Shown here: positions 1 through 6,918 of the stretch, piece by piece
How positions within the stretch are numbered: the first letter of the stretch is position 1
Layout: every line of letters begins with the position of its first letter
NCBI GenBank assembly: GCA_029248825.1
Contig: JAQWIP010000138.1
Span: 1 to 11,390, forward strand
DNA from: Alphaproteobacteria bacterium
GTDB taxonomy: Bacteria; Pseudomonadota; Alphaproteobacteria; RS24
Length of the DNA stretch: 11,390 nucleotides
Direction: 5' to 3'
Notes under the pieces: generated by a model
What the model was told of the DNA's origin: nothing
Databases searched by the model: none
What the model saw: only the letters and a program-made list of their open reading frames with translations
Program-made: the position numbers and the translations under genes

Positions 1-230
1 GTCTGATGGTGATGGCAGGTGGCGCACTGCGCGGCGGCAAGGTGATGGGCGATTGGCCCGGTCTGGCCGAATCCCAGCTCTATGACCGCCGCGATGTCAT
101 GCCGACCCGCGACTTGCGTGCCCTGCTGGGATGGCTTTTGCACAGCCAGTTCGGCCTGCCCACATCCACTATCGAGACATCGATTTTCCCCGGCCTTGAT
201 CTGGGCGATGATCCCCGCCTGATCCGGTAG
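1..230 (+). CDS. DUF1501 family protein, C-terminal fragment (5' end outside window)
   Basis: Only the last 75 or so codons are present; the frame is open to the left edge and ends at TAG 228-230. The visible protein contains GGALRGGKVMGDWPGL, then an LYDRRDVMPTRDLRALLGWLL stretch (here shortened: LYDRRDVMPTRDLR), and finishes near FPGLDLGDDPRLIR. The pattern of a glycine-rich RGGKV-GDWPGL turn followed by 'RRD-PTRDLRA' and a short C-terminal tail is what I know from the end of DUF1501 proteins. These are secreted, often Tat-exported proteins related to the sulfatase/alkaline-phosphatase fold, usually found next to a DUF1800 partner. The partner and any signal peptide would lie left of the window. 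Its biochemical function is not established. The hairpin just downstream lacks a T-run on this strand, so I do not assign it as this gene's terminator. Confidence 0.72.
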   Translation, partial: LMVMAGGALRGGKVMGDWPGLAESQLYDRRDVMPTRDLRALLGWLLHSQFGLPTSTIETSIFPGLDLGDDPRLIR

Positions 231-236
231 CACCAC

Positions 237-264
237 AAAAAAGGGGCCGCCCGAAGGCGACCCC
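237..264 (-). terminator. Intrinsic terminator of ndk with UUCG tetraloop
   Basis: Read on the minus strand, 28 bases after the ndk stop there is a 9-bp stem (GGGGTCGCC / GGCGGCCCC, one G-U wobble) closed by a TTCG loop and followed directly by six T (complement of 237-242). Stem arms are 256-264 and 243-251, loop 252-255. This is a standard Rho-independent terminator with the very stable C(UUCG)G loop. On the plus strand the hairpin is followed by AATTC, with no T-run, so it looks one-directional. Confidence 0.9.
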
Positions 265-291
265 AATTCAACGCGTCAATAGCAGTTGGGC

Positions 292-714
292 TTAGCCCAC
301 CAGCTCCAGACCGGAGAAGAAATATGCGATCTCGATGGCCGCTGTTTCTGGCGCATCGGAACCGTGTACGGAGTTTTCACCCACTGATTCCGCGAAATCG
401 GCGCGGATTGTGCCGGCTTCTGCGTCCGCAGGGTTGGTTGCACCCATAACTTCGCGGTTCTTCGCGATGGCGTTTTCGCCTTCCAGAACTTGCACGACCA
501 CAGGGCCGGAAATCATGAAGTCTACCAAGTCATTGTAGAACGGGCGTTCTTTGTGGACGCCGTAAAACTCGCCAGCTTGCTCGCGGGTCATGTGAATACG
601 CTTGGAAGCAACAATGCGCAGGCCATTGCTTTCGAACCGGTCAATAATTTTACCAGTCAGATTGCGCTTGGTGGCATCGGGTTTGATAATCGAAAAAGTA
701 CGCTCAAGAGCCAT
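292..714 (-). CDS. ndk: Nucleoside diphosphate kinase
   Basis: Transfers the gamma phosphate of ATP to nucleoside diphosphates through a phosphohistidine intermediate, maintaining cytoplasmic GTP, CTP, UTP and dNTP pools. The 140-residue product matches the family length. It opens with the conserved ERTFSIIKPDA (Lys11), has the nucleotide-binding GATNPADAEAGTIR stretch at about 91-104, and the active-site NSVHGSDA with His117. ATG at 712-714 is supported by a GGGGA Shine-Dalgarno 7 bases upstream (complement of 722-726). It lies downstream of pepA-holC on the same strand but 129 bp away, with its own promoter-like sequence and a strong terminator, so it is probably transcribed at least partly alone. 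Functionally it follows Gmk, encoded elsewhere in this window, in GTP synthesis. Confidence 0.97.
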   Translation of the reverse strand: MALERTFSIIKPDATKRNLTGKIIDRFESNGLRIVASKRIHMTREQAGEFYGVHKERPFYNDLVDFMISGPVVVQVLEGENAIAKNREVMGATNPADAEAGTIRADFAESVGENSVHGSDAPETAAIEIAYFFSGLELVG

Positions 715-768
715 GAGTAAATCCCCAAATAGGTTAAGTCAGAATTAAAATTGAGTTCAATTGACCGC

Positions 769-797
769 TTTATAGGCGAGCTTTGGAGCCAGCGCAA
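769..797 (-). promoter_or_regulatory. Putative sigma-70-type promoter of ndk
   Basis: On the minus strand, TATAAA (complement of 769-774) is a 5/6 match to the -10 consensus. TTGCGC (complement of 792-797) lies exactly 17 bp upstream as a partial -35 (3/6, conserved TTG). The start would fall near 762, giving a leader of about 47 nt to the ndk ATG. The -35 element lies inside the 20-bp tandem repeat at 791-830. No experimental support; the -35 is weak. Confidence 0.4.
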
Positions 798-843
798 GCA
801 ATGGAAAGGGAGCGCAAGCAATGGAGAAGAGAGCAAGCAAGCG
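791..843. repeat. Short tandem repeat, 20-bp unit, between holC and ndk
   Basis: AGCGCAAGCAATGGAAAGGG at 791-810 is followed without a gap by AGCGCAAGCAATGGAGAAGA at 811-830; the first 15 bases are identical. A third, degraded copy (GAGCAAGCAAGCG) runs from 831 to the edge of the holC stop codon. The array fills the gap right after holC and overlaps the proposed ndk -35 region. It encodes nothing obvious. Confidence 0.75.
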
Positions 844-1305
844 CTAAGCCTTTTGTTCCCACTTGCCGTCTTCGCTCTGTTGCCAATAGGTCAGCTCATG
901 CGCGCTGTCTTTCAACCCCGCCCATTGCTGGCGCGCTTGCGCGAGGCTTTCCTCATCGCGACCATCGAATAAAAACACACAGCGCTGGAAACCATCTAGC
1001 TCGGGACGCGCCGCGCCTTCGACGAGAAACAAAACCTCCGCCGCATTCGGCGTCTCGGCTTCATCGGTCAGCCATATCGGTTGCTCGGCCGCATTATGAG
1101 CAAAGCGCGCGTCACCCTTGGCGGCATGCGGCAGAAACGCCTCATCGCGATACGTCCATAAATGCGCGTCCAACCCCTCCAAGCGCTCTTGCGAGGTCAC
1201 TTGAACAACGGCCTTCCAGCCCCGCTCCAGGGTTTTCTCCAAAAGCGTTGGCAAAACCTGTTCTAGGGTCTGGCGCTCCAGATGATAGAACAGCAGCTCA
1301 CTCAT
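844..1305 (-). CDS. holC: DNA polymerase III subunit chi
   Basis: Chi is the accessory subunit of the replicase clamp-loader that contacts single-strand binding protein. The 153-residue protein begins MSELLFYHLE and contains the family landmarks: FLPH at 57-60, IWLT at 77-80, a P-N-A-A-E-V-L-F-L-V segment at 86-95, LFDGRDEE at 112-119, and the C-terminal TYWQQSEDGKWEQKA. Length fits the roughly 150-residue family. I start it at the ATG 1303-1305 rather than upstream: this ATG overlaps the pepA stop as TAATG, the usual arrangement for translational coupling. An upstream extension would run far into pepA and adds nothing family-like. The pepA-holC pair is a known alphaproteobacterial neighbourhood. 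Confidence 0.93.
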   Translation of the reverse strand: MSELLFYHLERQTLEQVLPTLLEKTLERGWKAVVQVTSQERLEGLDAHLWTYRDEAFLPHAAKGDARFAHNAAEQPIWLTDEAETPNAAEVLFLVEGAARPELDGFQRCVFLFDGRDEESLAQARQQWAGLKDSAHELTYWQQSEDGKWEQKA

Positions 1306-2789
1306 TATTCGTAATGCGCTTTCACCAGACGGTCGAGCAAGCGCACGCCATAGCCGGATGCCCAAGTGCGGCTGATGGAAGATTTCGGCGAGCCCATGGC
1401 CGTGCCAGCAATATCCAAATGCACCCATGGCACTTTATTGGTAAAGCGCAGCAAGAATTGCGCCGCCGTCGAAGAGCCTGCATAGCGCCCGCCGATGTTT
1501 TTCATATCGGCGTTCGGCGTGTTGATCATTTTGTCGAAATTATCGTTCATCGGCATGCGCCAGACTTTCTCGCCCTCGGCATCGCCAATCGCGCTCAGCT
1601 GCTCGGACAATTTATCGTCATTGGAAAACAGGCCGGCATAATCTTGCCCCAAGGCCACCATAATGGCGCCGGTCAGCGTGGCTAAATCAATCATGAATTT
1701 CGGCTTGAAACGCTTTTGCGTATACCAAAGCGCATCGGCCAAAACCAAACGCCCTTCCGCATCGGTGTTCAAAACCTCAATGGTTTGCCCCGACATAGAT
1801 GTCACAACATCGCCCGGGCGTTGTGCGTCGCCGTCTGGCATATTTTCTACCAGACCCAAAACGCCCACTGCATTAACTTTGGCTTTGCGTGCCGCCAAAG
1901 CGTGCATCAGACCCGTCACGGCGGCGGCGCCGCCCATGTCGCCTTTCATTTCTTCCATGCCGCCCGCAGGCTTGATGGAAATTCCGCCCGTATCAAAACA
2001 CACGCCCTTGCCAACAAAGGCCACGGGTTGTTTGGATTTAGCGGCGCCATTCCATTGCAGGATTACCATTTGGCTGGGTTGGCGACTGCCTTGGCCAACG
2101 CCCAATAACGACCCCATGCCAAGTTTTTTCATCTGCGCTTCGCTCAAGATTTCCACTTTCACGCCGAGCTTGCTCAGCGCTTTGGCGCGTTTGGCGAATT
2201 CTGGCGGCGTGAGAATATTGGCTGGCTCATTGACCAAATCGCGCGCAACAATCGTGCCTTCGGCCACGGCTTTCAATTCGGTAAAGCTTTTCTTGGCGGC
2301 CGCCATGGCTTTTGTCGCCACGACAAATTTCGAGGGCCCGCCTTTGGTTTTGACTTTGGTCTTATATTTTTCGAATTTATAATCGCGCAACATCGCGCCG
2401 GTGGCGGCGCGCGCGGCGATGTCGCCATCGCTGACCGCTTTATTGCCCGCAGGCTCCAGCAGGAGCGTAATCACGCCATCGGCTTTTTCGACCGTCCCCA
2501 AAGCCGTGCCGCCCATTTTCTCGGCATCGGCGGCGCTCAGCTTTTTCGCGTCACCGAGGCCAATCACCACAATCCGGTCGAGCGTGGTTTTGGCTGGCGC
2601 CAGCAGCGCAAACATGGCGCCCGCTTTGCCGCTGAATTTTTTGATTTTCATGGCGCGGCTAATCGCGCCGCCGGTTTTCTTGTCCAATTGCTTGCCCAAG
2701 TCCGACAATTTGCCGCCCTGCGTGGCCGTGAGAATAACCGAGCCTTTTGTGGGCAACGTGTCTTTGGTGAAGGAAATAGATAAAGGCAT
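1305..2789 (-). CDS. pepA: Leucyl aminopeptidase, M17 family (cytosol aminopeptidase)
   Basis: Removes N-terminal residues from peptides using two divalent metals in the cytoplasm; the E. coli homologue also binds DNA at cer/carAB sites. The 494-residue product has an N-terminal alpha/beta domain of about 160 residues and a C-terminal peptidase domain. Visible active-site residues, in this numbering, are Lys261 and Asp266 in FVGKGVCFDTGG, Lys273, Asp284 in MKGDMGGAAAV, and Asp343, Glu345 and Arg347 in the signature NTDAEGRL. The set is complete, so the enzyme should be active. I chose ATG 2787-2789 because GGAG lies 6 bases upstream (TTGGAGAAACCT-ATG) and the protein then begins MPLSISFTKD; a longer frame from a TTG at 2846 lacks such support. 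Its stop overlaps holC by one base. It is divergent from surA across 183 bp. Confidence 0.96.
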   Translation of the reverse strand: MPLSISFTKDTLPTKGSVILTATQGGKLSDLGKQLDKKTGGAISRAMKIKKFSGKAGAMFALLAPAKTTLDRIVVIGLGDAKKLSAADAEKMGGTALGTVEKADGVITLLLEPAGNKAVSDGDIAARAATGAMLRDYKFEKYKTKVKTKGGPSKFVVATKAMAAAKKSFTELKAVAEGTIVARDLVNEPANILTPPEFAKRAKALSKLGVKVEILSEAQMKKLGMGSLLGVGQGSRQPSQMVILQWNGAAKSKQPVAFVGKGVCFDTGGISIKPAGGMEEMKGDMGGAAAVTGLMHALAARKAKVNAVGVLGLVENMPDGDAQRPGDVVTSMSGQTIEVLNTDAEGRLVLADALWYTQKRFKPKFMIDLATLTGAIMVALGQDYAGLFSNDDKLSEQLSAIGDAEGEKVWRMPMNDNFDKMINTPNADMKNIGGRYAGSSTAAQFLLRFTNKVPWVHLDIAGTAMGSPKSSISRTWASGYGVRLLDRLVKAHYE

Positions 2790-2972
2790 AGGTTTCTCCA
2801 ATAAATGAGCGAGAGGGAAATAGGGTCGGTTAAACGCATCGCCCAAACAGCAGGCTTGAATTCATTTCTGATTGCCAACATTATGGCGTAAATTACTAGT
2901 CGTCCAGCGCCATTTAGGGTAACACTGGTTGCACCTTAATATGGCGCTCTATCGCCTGAAAACGAGTCTAAA

Positions 2973-4232
2973 ATGAATTCTTTTGCGAGCCTTTTGCCAA
3001 AACCCATCGTCCTCGGCCTGACCCTGGCTTTCGCCATCAGCTTTGCCGCGCCCCCCGCTCAAGCGGCGCAGCAGCGTGACGTCGAAGGCATTGCCGCCAT
3101 CGTCAATGATAAAGTCATCTCGCTGTTTGATGTCGATCAGCGCGTCGATTTGTTTTTTGCCACCTCGGGCATCGCCAAATCGCCCGAAATGACCGAGCGC
3201 TTGCGCGCCCAAGTCTTGCGCTCGCTGGTCGATGAGAAGCTGCAACTCGAAGAAGCCAATCGGGTGGAAATCTCTATCCCCGATAAAGACGTCGAAGACC
3301 GCATGAAGACTTTGGCCACCGAAGGCAAAATGACTTTGGATGGCATTAAGAAATTCCTCGCCGAGAAAAATATTGAAACGCAATCGCTCGAACAGCAATT
3401 GCGCGCCGAACTGGCTTGGAGCCAATTTGTCCGCCGCAGCTTTAGCGGTCGGGTGAAAGTCGGCGACCAAGAAATTGAAGAGCAATATAAAAAGGCGGTG
3501 CGCGCAGTAAATCAGACGCGGTTTTTGGTCAGCGAAATCCTACTCAATCTAGATAGTTTTTCGAGCGAACAACAAATCGCGCAGCTCTCGGGAGAGATTG
3601 TTAAACAGCTCCAATCGGGCGTCGATTTCTCGGCTGTGGCGCGCCAGTTTTCCATCGCGCCCACGGCCTCGCGCGGCGGGCAATTGGGCTGGATTACCGC
3701 CGACCAATTGGACAAACGCCTCGCCAGCACCGTGCGGCAAATGAAACCCGGGCAAGTCTCTTCGCCCATTCCCACCAATGCGGGACTGTATATTATCGCT
3801 CTGGCCGACAAGCGGGCGGGCGGCAATGACCCCAGCAAAAACCAATTCGACGTCTTGAGTTTAACTTTCGCCAAAGACACCAAGCCGAGCAAAATTGATA
3901 AATTCGTCGCTGATTTTAAAACCTGTCGTCGCGCCCAACAAAGCGCCAAGAAAGCCAAGGCTGCGGCCAAGCGCACGGGCTTGCGCGCGCTCTCTAAATT
4001 GCCGCGCCAAATCGCCAATGCGGTTGGCAATCTTGAGGCGGGTCGTTTGGCCAGCCCCGTCACCACGCCCGATGGCATTGAGCTATATGCCGTGTGCGAC
4101 CGCAAGGATGACCTCGGCATTGAGATTTCGCGCGATCAAATATCAGAAAATATTTTCTCTCAACGCGTGTCGATGATGGCGCGTCGGCATTTGCGCGACT
4201 TGCGCCGCGATGCCGTTGTTGAATATCGCTAG
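2973..4232 (+). CDS. surA: SurA-type periplasmic chaperone / peptidyl-prolyl isomerase
   Basis: Carries unfolded outer-membrane proteins across the periplasm. The 419-residue protein starts with a Sec signal peptide (hydrophobic core about 12-25, AQA-AQ cleavage region about 29-33). The SurA N-terminal domain follows at about 37-160 (GIAAIVNDKVISLFDVDQR, LVDEKLQLEEA). A parvulin domain occupies about 182-280 and carries the expected V-SEILLN, GVDFSAVARQFS, RGGQLGWI and VSSPI motifs. A second parvulin-like stretch at about 290-378 is degenerate, recognisable by LASPVTTPDGIELYAV, and holds a Lys/Ala-rich insertion at about 320-335. The C-terminal helix (390-419) packs with the N-domain in the family. 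Shine-Dalgarno support for ATG 2973 is weak, but the signal peptide fixes the start. It is 14 bp from rsmA and probably co-transcribed with it. The usual lptD upstream and pdxA downstream are absent. Confidence 0.9.
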   Translation: MNSFASLLPKPIVLGLTLAFAISFAAPPAQAAQQRDVEGIAAIVNDKVISLFDVDQRVDLFFATSGIAKSPEMTERLRAQVLRSLVDEKLQLEEANRVEISIPDKDVEDRMKTLATEGKMTLDGIKKFLAEKNIETQSLEQQLRAELAWSQFVRRSFSGRVKVGDQEIEEQYKKAVRAVNQTRFLVSEILLNLDSFSSEQQIAQLSGEIVKQLQSGVDFSAVARQFSIAPTASRGGQLGWITADQLDKRLASTVRQMKPGQVSSPIPTNAGLYIIALADKRAGGNDPSKNQFDVLSLTFAKDTKPSKIDKFVADFKTCRRAQQSAKKAKAAAKRTGLRALSKLPRQIANAVGNLEAGRLASPVTTPDGIELYAVCDRKDDLGIEISRDQISENIFSQRVSMMARRHLRDLRRDAVVEYR

Positions 4233-4246
4233 AGACACAGCCTCGC

Positions 4247-5116
4247 ATGTCGACGCCTGCCGCTTTTGAAGACCCGCTGCCGCCTCTGCGCGAGGTTCTG
4301 CAAGCCCATGATTTGCGCGCCGATAAAAAGTTCGGCCAAAACTTTATCCTCGACCTCAATCTAACGCGGCGCATTGCGCGCGAGGCTGGCGATTTAACCC
4401 AATGCGAGGTCATCGAAGTGGGGCCTGGCCCCGGGGGGCTAACGCGCGGGTTGCTGATGGAAGGGGCGGCGCATGTCCACGTCATTGAGGCCGATGCGCG
4501 CTTTGTGCCAGCGCTCGAAGAAATTCAAGCCGCCTACCCCAATCGGGTTTCCATTCATTTGGGCGATGCGCTGAAAATCTCGCCCGAAAGCCTGACCCAA
4601 GCGCCCTATCGCATCGTCTCCAACCTGCCGTATAATGTCGCCACGCCCCTGCTGACGGGCTGGCTCGATGCGGGCTGGCAAGACGGCTCCTGGGCGCCAA
4701 AGTTTTTATCGATGACGCTGATGTTTCAAAAAGAAGTCGCCCAACGCATCACCGCCTTGGCGGGCGAGAAACATTATGGTCGCTTGGCCGTGCTGGCGGG
4801 GTGGCTAAGCGAGGCGCGCATTGCTTTTGATGTCGACCGACAAGTGTTTGTGCCGCCGCCCAAAGTGACCTCGGCCATTGTCGATTTGCGCCCGCGCGCG
4901 CAGCCCTTGGCAAAGGCCAATCCGCAAAATCTTTCCAAACTGACGGCTGCGGCATTTGGCCAGCGTCGGAAAATGTTGCGCGCCAGCTTGAAACAGATAA
5001 TCTCAGACCCACAAGCGCTTTTGGCGGCCGCAGGCATTGCGGAAACCACACGCGCCGAGCAGCTAACCATTGACCAATTCTGCGCGCTGGCTAATCTATG
5101 GAAACCAAGCGCATAG
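4247..5116 (+). CDS. rsmA: 16S rRNA (adenine1518/1519-N6) dimethyltransferase
   Basis: Also called KsgA; uses S-adenosylmethionine to dimethylate two adjacent adenines in helix 45 of 16S rRNA late in 30S assembly. Loss gives kasugamycin resistance in other bacteria. The 289-residue protein has KKFGQNF at 27-33, the SAM-binding EVGPGPGGLT at about 57-66, the acidic end of strand 2 (VIEAD, 79-83), GDAL at 106-109, and the catalytic NLPY at 126-129. VPPPKVTSAIV and FGQRRKMLR follow in the C-terminal domain. All key residues are present. The start MSTPAAFEDPLPPLREV matches the short N-terminal lead typical of alphaproteobacterial members. No strong Shine-Dalgarno is visible; the 14-bp gap after surA suggests coupling. 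Confidence 0.97.
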   Translation: MSTPAAFEDPLPPLREVLQAHDLRADKKFGQNFILDLNLTRRIAREAGDLTQCEVIEVGPGPGGLTRGLLMEGAAHVHVIEADARFVPALEEIQAAYPNRVSIHLGDALKISPESLTQAPYRIVSNLPYNVATPLLTGWLDAGWQDGSWAPKFLSMTLMFQKEVAQRITALAGEKHYGRLAVLAGWLSEARIAFDVDRQVFVPPPKVTSAIVDLRPRAQPLAKANPQNLSKLTAAAFGQRRKMLRASLKQIISDPQALLAAAGIAETTRAEQLTIDQFCALANLWKPSA

Positions 5117-5148
5117 CTTTACCAACTACGAACCTCGGGAGACCCTTC

Positions 5149-6198
5149 ATGAAAAGCCAAGCCATCACCGAATACGGATCCGCCCTGTCGCCCGTCGAAG
5201 CCGACACGCCAACCCCGAGCGGCCAAGAGGTTCTCATCGAAATTACCCATTGCGGCGTGTGCCATTCGGATGTGCATTTTCACGACGGCCATTTTGATAT
5301 GGGCGATGGCCAGAAGCTAGATGTGCGCGGCGCGCGCCAAACCCCGTTTACCCTCGGCCATGAGATAGAAGGCGTTGTGAGCGCCATTGGCCCTGATGTG
5401 AAAGATGTTAAAGTCGGCACCCGCAAAGTTATTTACCCGTGGATTGGCTGTGGCGAATGCCATGAATGCGACCATGGGCGCGAGCATTTGTGCAATGGCC
5501 GCGCGCTTGGCGTTAACCTGCCGGGCGGTTTCTCGACCCATTGCTTGGTGCCGCACGAACGCTATTGCCTCGATGCCGATGGCATCGCAGAAGGCCTCGC
5601 CAGCACCTATATGTGTTCTGGCATCACCGCCTATTCGGCTTTGAAATATCTCGACACAGGCGACAAAGGCGAGCCAGCGCTCATCGTTGGCCTCGGCGGC
5701 GTGGGCATGATGGCGCTGCAATTCGCCCTCGAGATGTATGACGAAACCCCTTTGGTGGCTGACTTGGACGAGAATAAATTACAAGCCGCCATGGGCGCAG
5801 GCGCCCGCGCGGCCTATAATCCGAAAGACCCCGAAGCGCTGAAACAATTGCTTGCCGATACCAATGGCGGCGTGGCTGGCGCGGCGGATTTTGTCGGCGC
5901 GGAAGGCTCGTTGAAATTCGCAACCGGCGCCATTCGGCGCGGCGGCGGCGTGAAAATTGTCGGCCTCTTTGGCGGCGGTTTCTCGCAGCCCATCCCCTAT
6001 TTCCCATTCCGCGCCATGTCCGTTGGCGGCTCCATGACGGGCTCTTTGGCCGATACCATCGAGATGTTGGAAATTGTCAAAGCGGGTAAAATCAACCCAA
6101 TTCCAGTGGAAACCCGCGACATGAGCGCGGCCAGCGAAACGCTGGATGATTTGCGCGAAGGCAATATCATCGGCCGCGTGGTATTGGAAAACCGCTAA
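5149..6198 (+). CDS. Zinc-dependent alcohol dehydrogenase, MDR superfamily
   Basis: Predicted NAD(P)-dependent oxidation of an alcohol or reduction of an aldehyde; the substrate cannot be read from sequence. The 349-residue protein shows both zinc sites of the classic family. Catalytic ligands are Cys38 in CGVCHSD, His71 in LGHEIEGVV and Cys156 in YMCSG. Structural ligands are Cys101, Cys104, Cys107 and Cys115 (C-x2-C-x2-C-x7-C). The Rossmann motif GLGGVG is at 181-186, with an acidic residue (Asp205) after strand 2 that favours NAD over NADP. I start it at ATG 5149, which has GGGAG at 5137-5141 seven bases upstream; a frame from 5098 would overlap rsmA. It lies 32 bp after rsmA, so read-through is likely, but it is functionally unrelated to its neighbours and is not part of the usual cluster. 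Base composition does not stand out. Confidence 0.9.
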   Translation: MKSQAITEYGSALSPVEADTPTPSGQEVLIEITHCGVCHSDVHFHDGHFDMGDGQKLDVRGARQTPFTLGHEIEGVVSAIGPDVKDVKVGTRKVIYPWIGCGECHECDHGREHLCNGRALGVNLPGGFSTHCLVPHERYCLDADGIAEGLASTYMCSGITAYSALKYLDTGDKGEPALIVGLGGVGMMALQFALEMYDETPLVADLDENKLQAAMGAGARAAYNPKDPEALKQLLADTNGGVAGAADFVGAEGSLKFATGAIRRGGGVKIVGLFGGGFSQPIPYFPFRAMSVGGSMTGSLADTIEMLEIVKAGKINPIPVETRDMSAASETLDDLREGNIIGRVVLENR

Positions 6199-6225
6199 AG
6201 CGAAATCGCTCCCGAGGCTTTTTTT
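6197..6225 (+). terminator. Possible weak intrinsic terminator after the alcohol dehydrogenase
   Basis: The stop codon runs into a small inverted repeat, AGCGAAATCGCT (6199-6210), and then a run of seven T at 6219-6225. An outer AAAGC/GCTTT pairing brackets the same region. The T-run is convincing, the stem is short, so this may be a weak terminator for the surA-rsmA-dehydrogenase unit. It lies in the 41-bp gap facing the convergent gmk. Confidence 0.35.
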
Positions 6226-6239
6226 ACCCTAGGACTGTT

Positions 6240-6875
6240 TTATAAAGAGTCTCGGAGCGTTTTTACAAAATCAGATAAATCTGTTTGGCGACCCCGTTTT
6301 AAGCGCTCGGCCATCAAAATGGCTTGCAATTGTAAGCGCGCCGTCTCGGCGTCTTCATTGACGATGACATAATCATATTCCGGATAATGGCTAATCTCAT
6401 CCGAGGCTTTCGACATGCGCGCGGCCACCACTTCGGCGCTATCTTGGGCGCGTGTGTTGAGGCGTTTTTCCAGCTCGGCAGCCGAAGGCGGCAGGATAAA
6501 CACTTTTACCAAATCATCCGCCGCCGCTTCCTGCAATTGCTGCGTGCCTTGCCAATCGATATCAAATAAAACGTCATGGCCTTGCGCCAAAGCGCTCTCG
6601 ACGGGGGCGCGCGGCGTGCCGTAATAATTATCGAAAACTTTGGCATGTTCTACAAGTTCGCCGCGATTGCGCATTTCGCCAAAGCTTTGCGTATCCGCGA
6701 AATGATAATCTTGGCCGTCTATTTCGCCAGGCCGCGCGGGGCGCGTGGTGACCGAGACCGACATTGAAATTTGGCTATCTGCCGCCAATAGGCTGCGCGC
6801 CAAAGTGGTTTTGCCCGCGCCCGATGGCGACGATAAAACCAGCATAAGCCCGCGACGGTGTATGGCATCAGACAT
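6240..6875 (-). CDS. gmk: Guanylate kinase
   Basis: Phosphorylates GMP (and dGMP) to GDP with ATP, the step before Ndk in GTP supply; cytoplasmic and usually essential. The 211-residue protein has the P-loop SSPSGAGKTT at 15-24 (Lys22), the GMP-binding TTRPARPGEIDG at 43-54 followed by DYHF, the YYGTPR segment, FDIDWQG, and the lid RLNTRAQDS. Length fits the family (E. coli 207). ATG 6873-6875 is preceded by GAGGAGG five bases upstream, a strong ribosome-binding site, which marks the start clearly. It follows mltG by 43 bp on the same strand. In many alphaproteobacteria a yicC-family gene lies between them; here there is none. Confidence 0.97.
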   Translation of the reverse strand: MSDAIHRRGLMLVLSSPSGAGKTTLARSLLAADSQISMSVSVTTRPARPGEIDGQDYHFADTQSFGEMRNRGELVEHAKVFDNYYGTPRAPVESALAQGHDVLFDIDWQGTQQLQEAAADDLVKVFILPPSAAELEKRLNTRAQDSAEVVAARMSKASDEISHYPEYDYVIVNEDAETARLQLQAILMAERLKRGRQTDLSDFVKTLRDSL

Positions 6876-6918
6876 GGGAGCCTCCTCGAATCACCTTCCA
6901 TCGTCTCACTATAAAGGA

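Noticed and set aside
1306..1428. Upstream extension of holC into pepA
   Set aside because: The extension is out-of-frame pepA coding sequence; the TAATG overlap at 1303-1307 and the family N-terminus set the start.
783..1685. Plus-strand 300-codon open frame opposite holC and the pepA end
   Set aside because: It is antisense to two clear genes. Its product is rich in Arg, His, Ala and Pro, has no recognisable family motif, and lacks a ribosome-binding site; it is the mirror of GC-rich codon use.
1663..2382. Plus-strand 239-codon open frame opposite pepA
   Set aside because: Antisense to the conserved pepA catalytic domain, with low-complexity composition and no motif.
2790..2846. N-terminal extension of pepA from a TTG at 2846
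   Set aside because: No ribosome-binding site there, while ATG 2789 has GGAG at proper spacing and gives a normal N-terminus.
2873..2906. pepA promoter: CATAAT (complement of 2880-2885) with TGGACG 15 bp upstream
   Set aside because: The -10 is a 5/6 match but the spacing is short and the -35 partial; not strong enough to list.
5098..5148. N-terminal extension of the alcohol dehydrogenase from ATG 5098
   Set aside because: It overlaps the end of rsmA, and the downstream ATG has GGGAG at ideal spacing and the usual family start.
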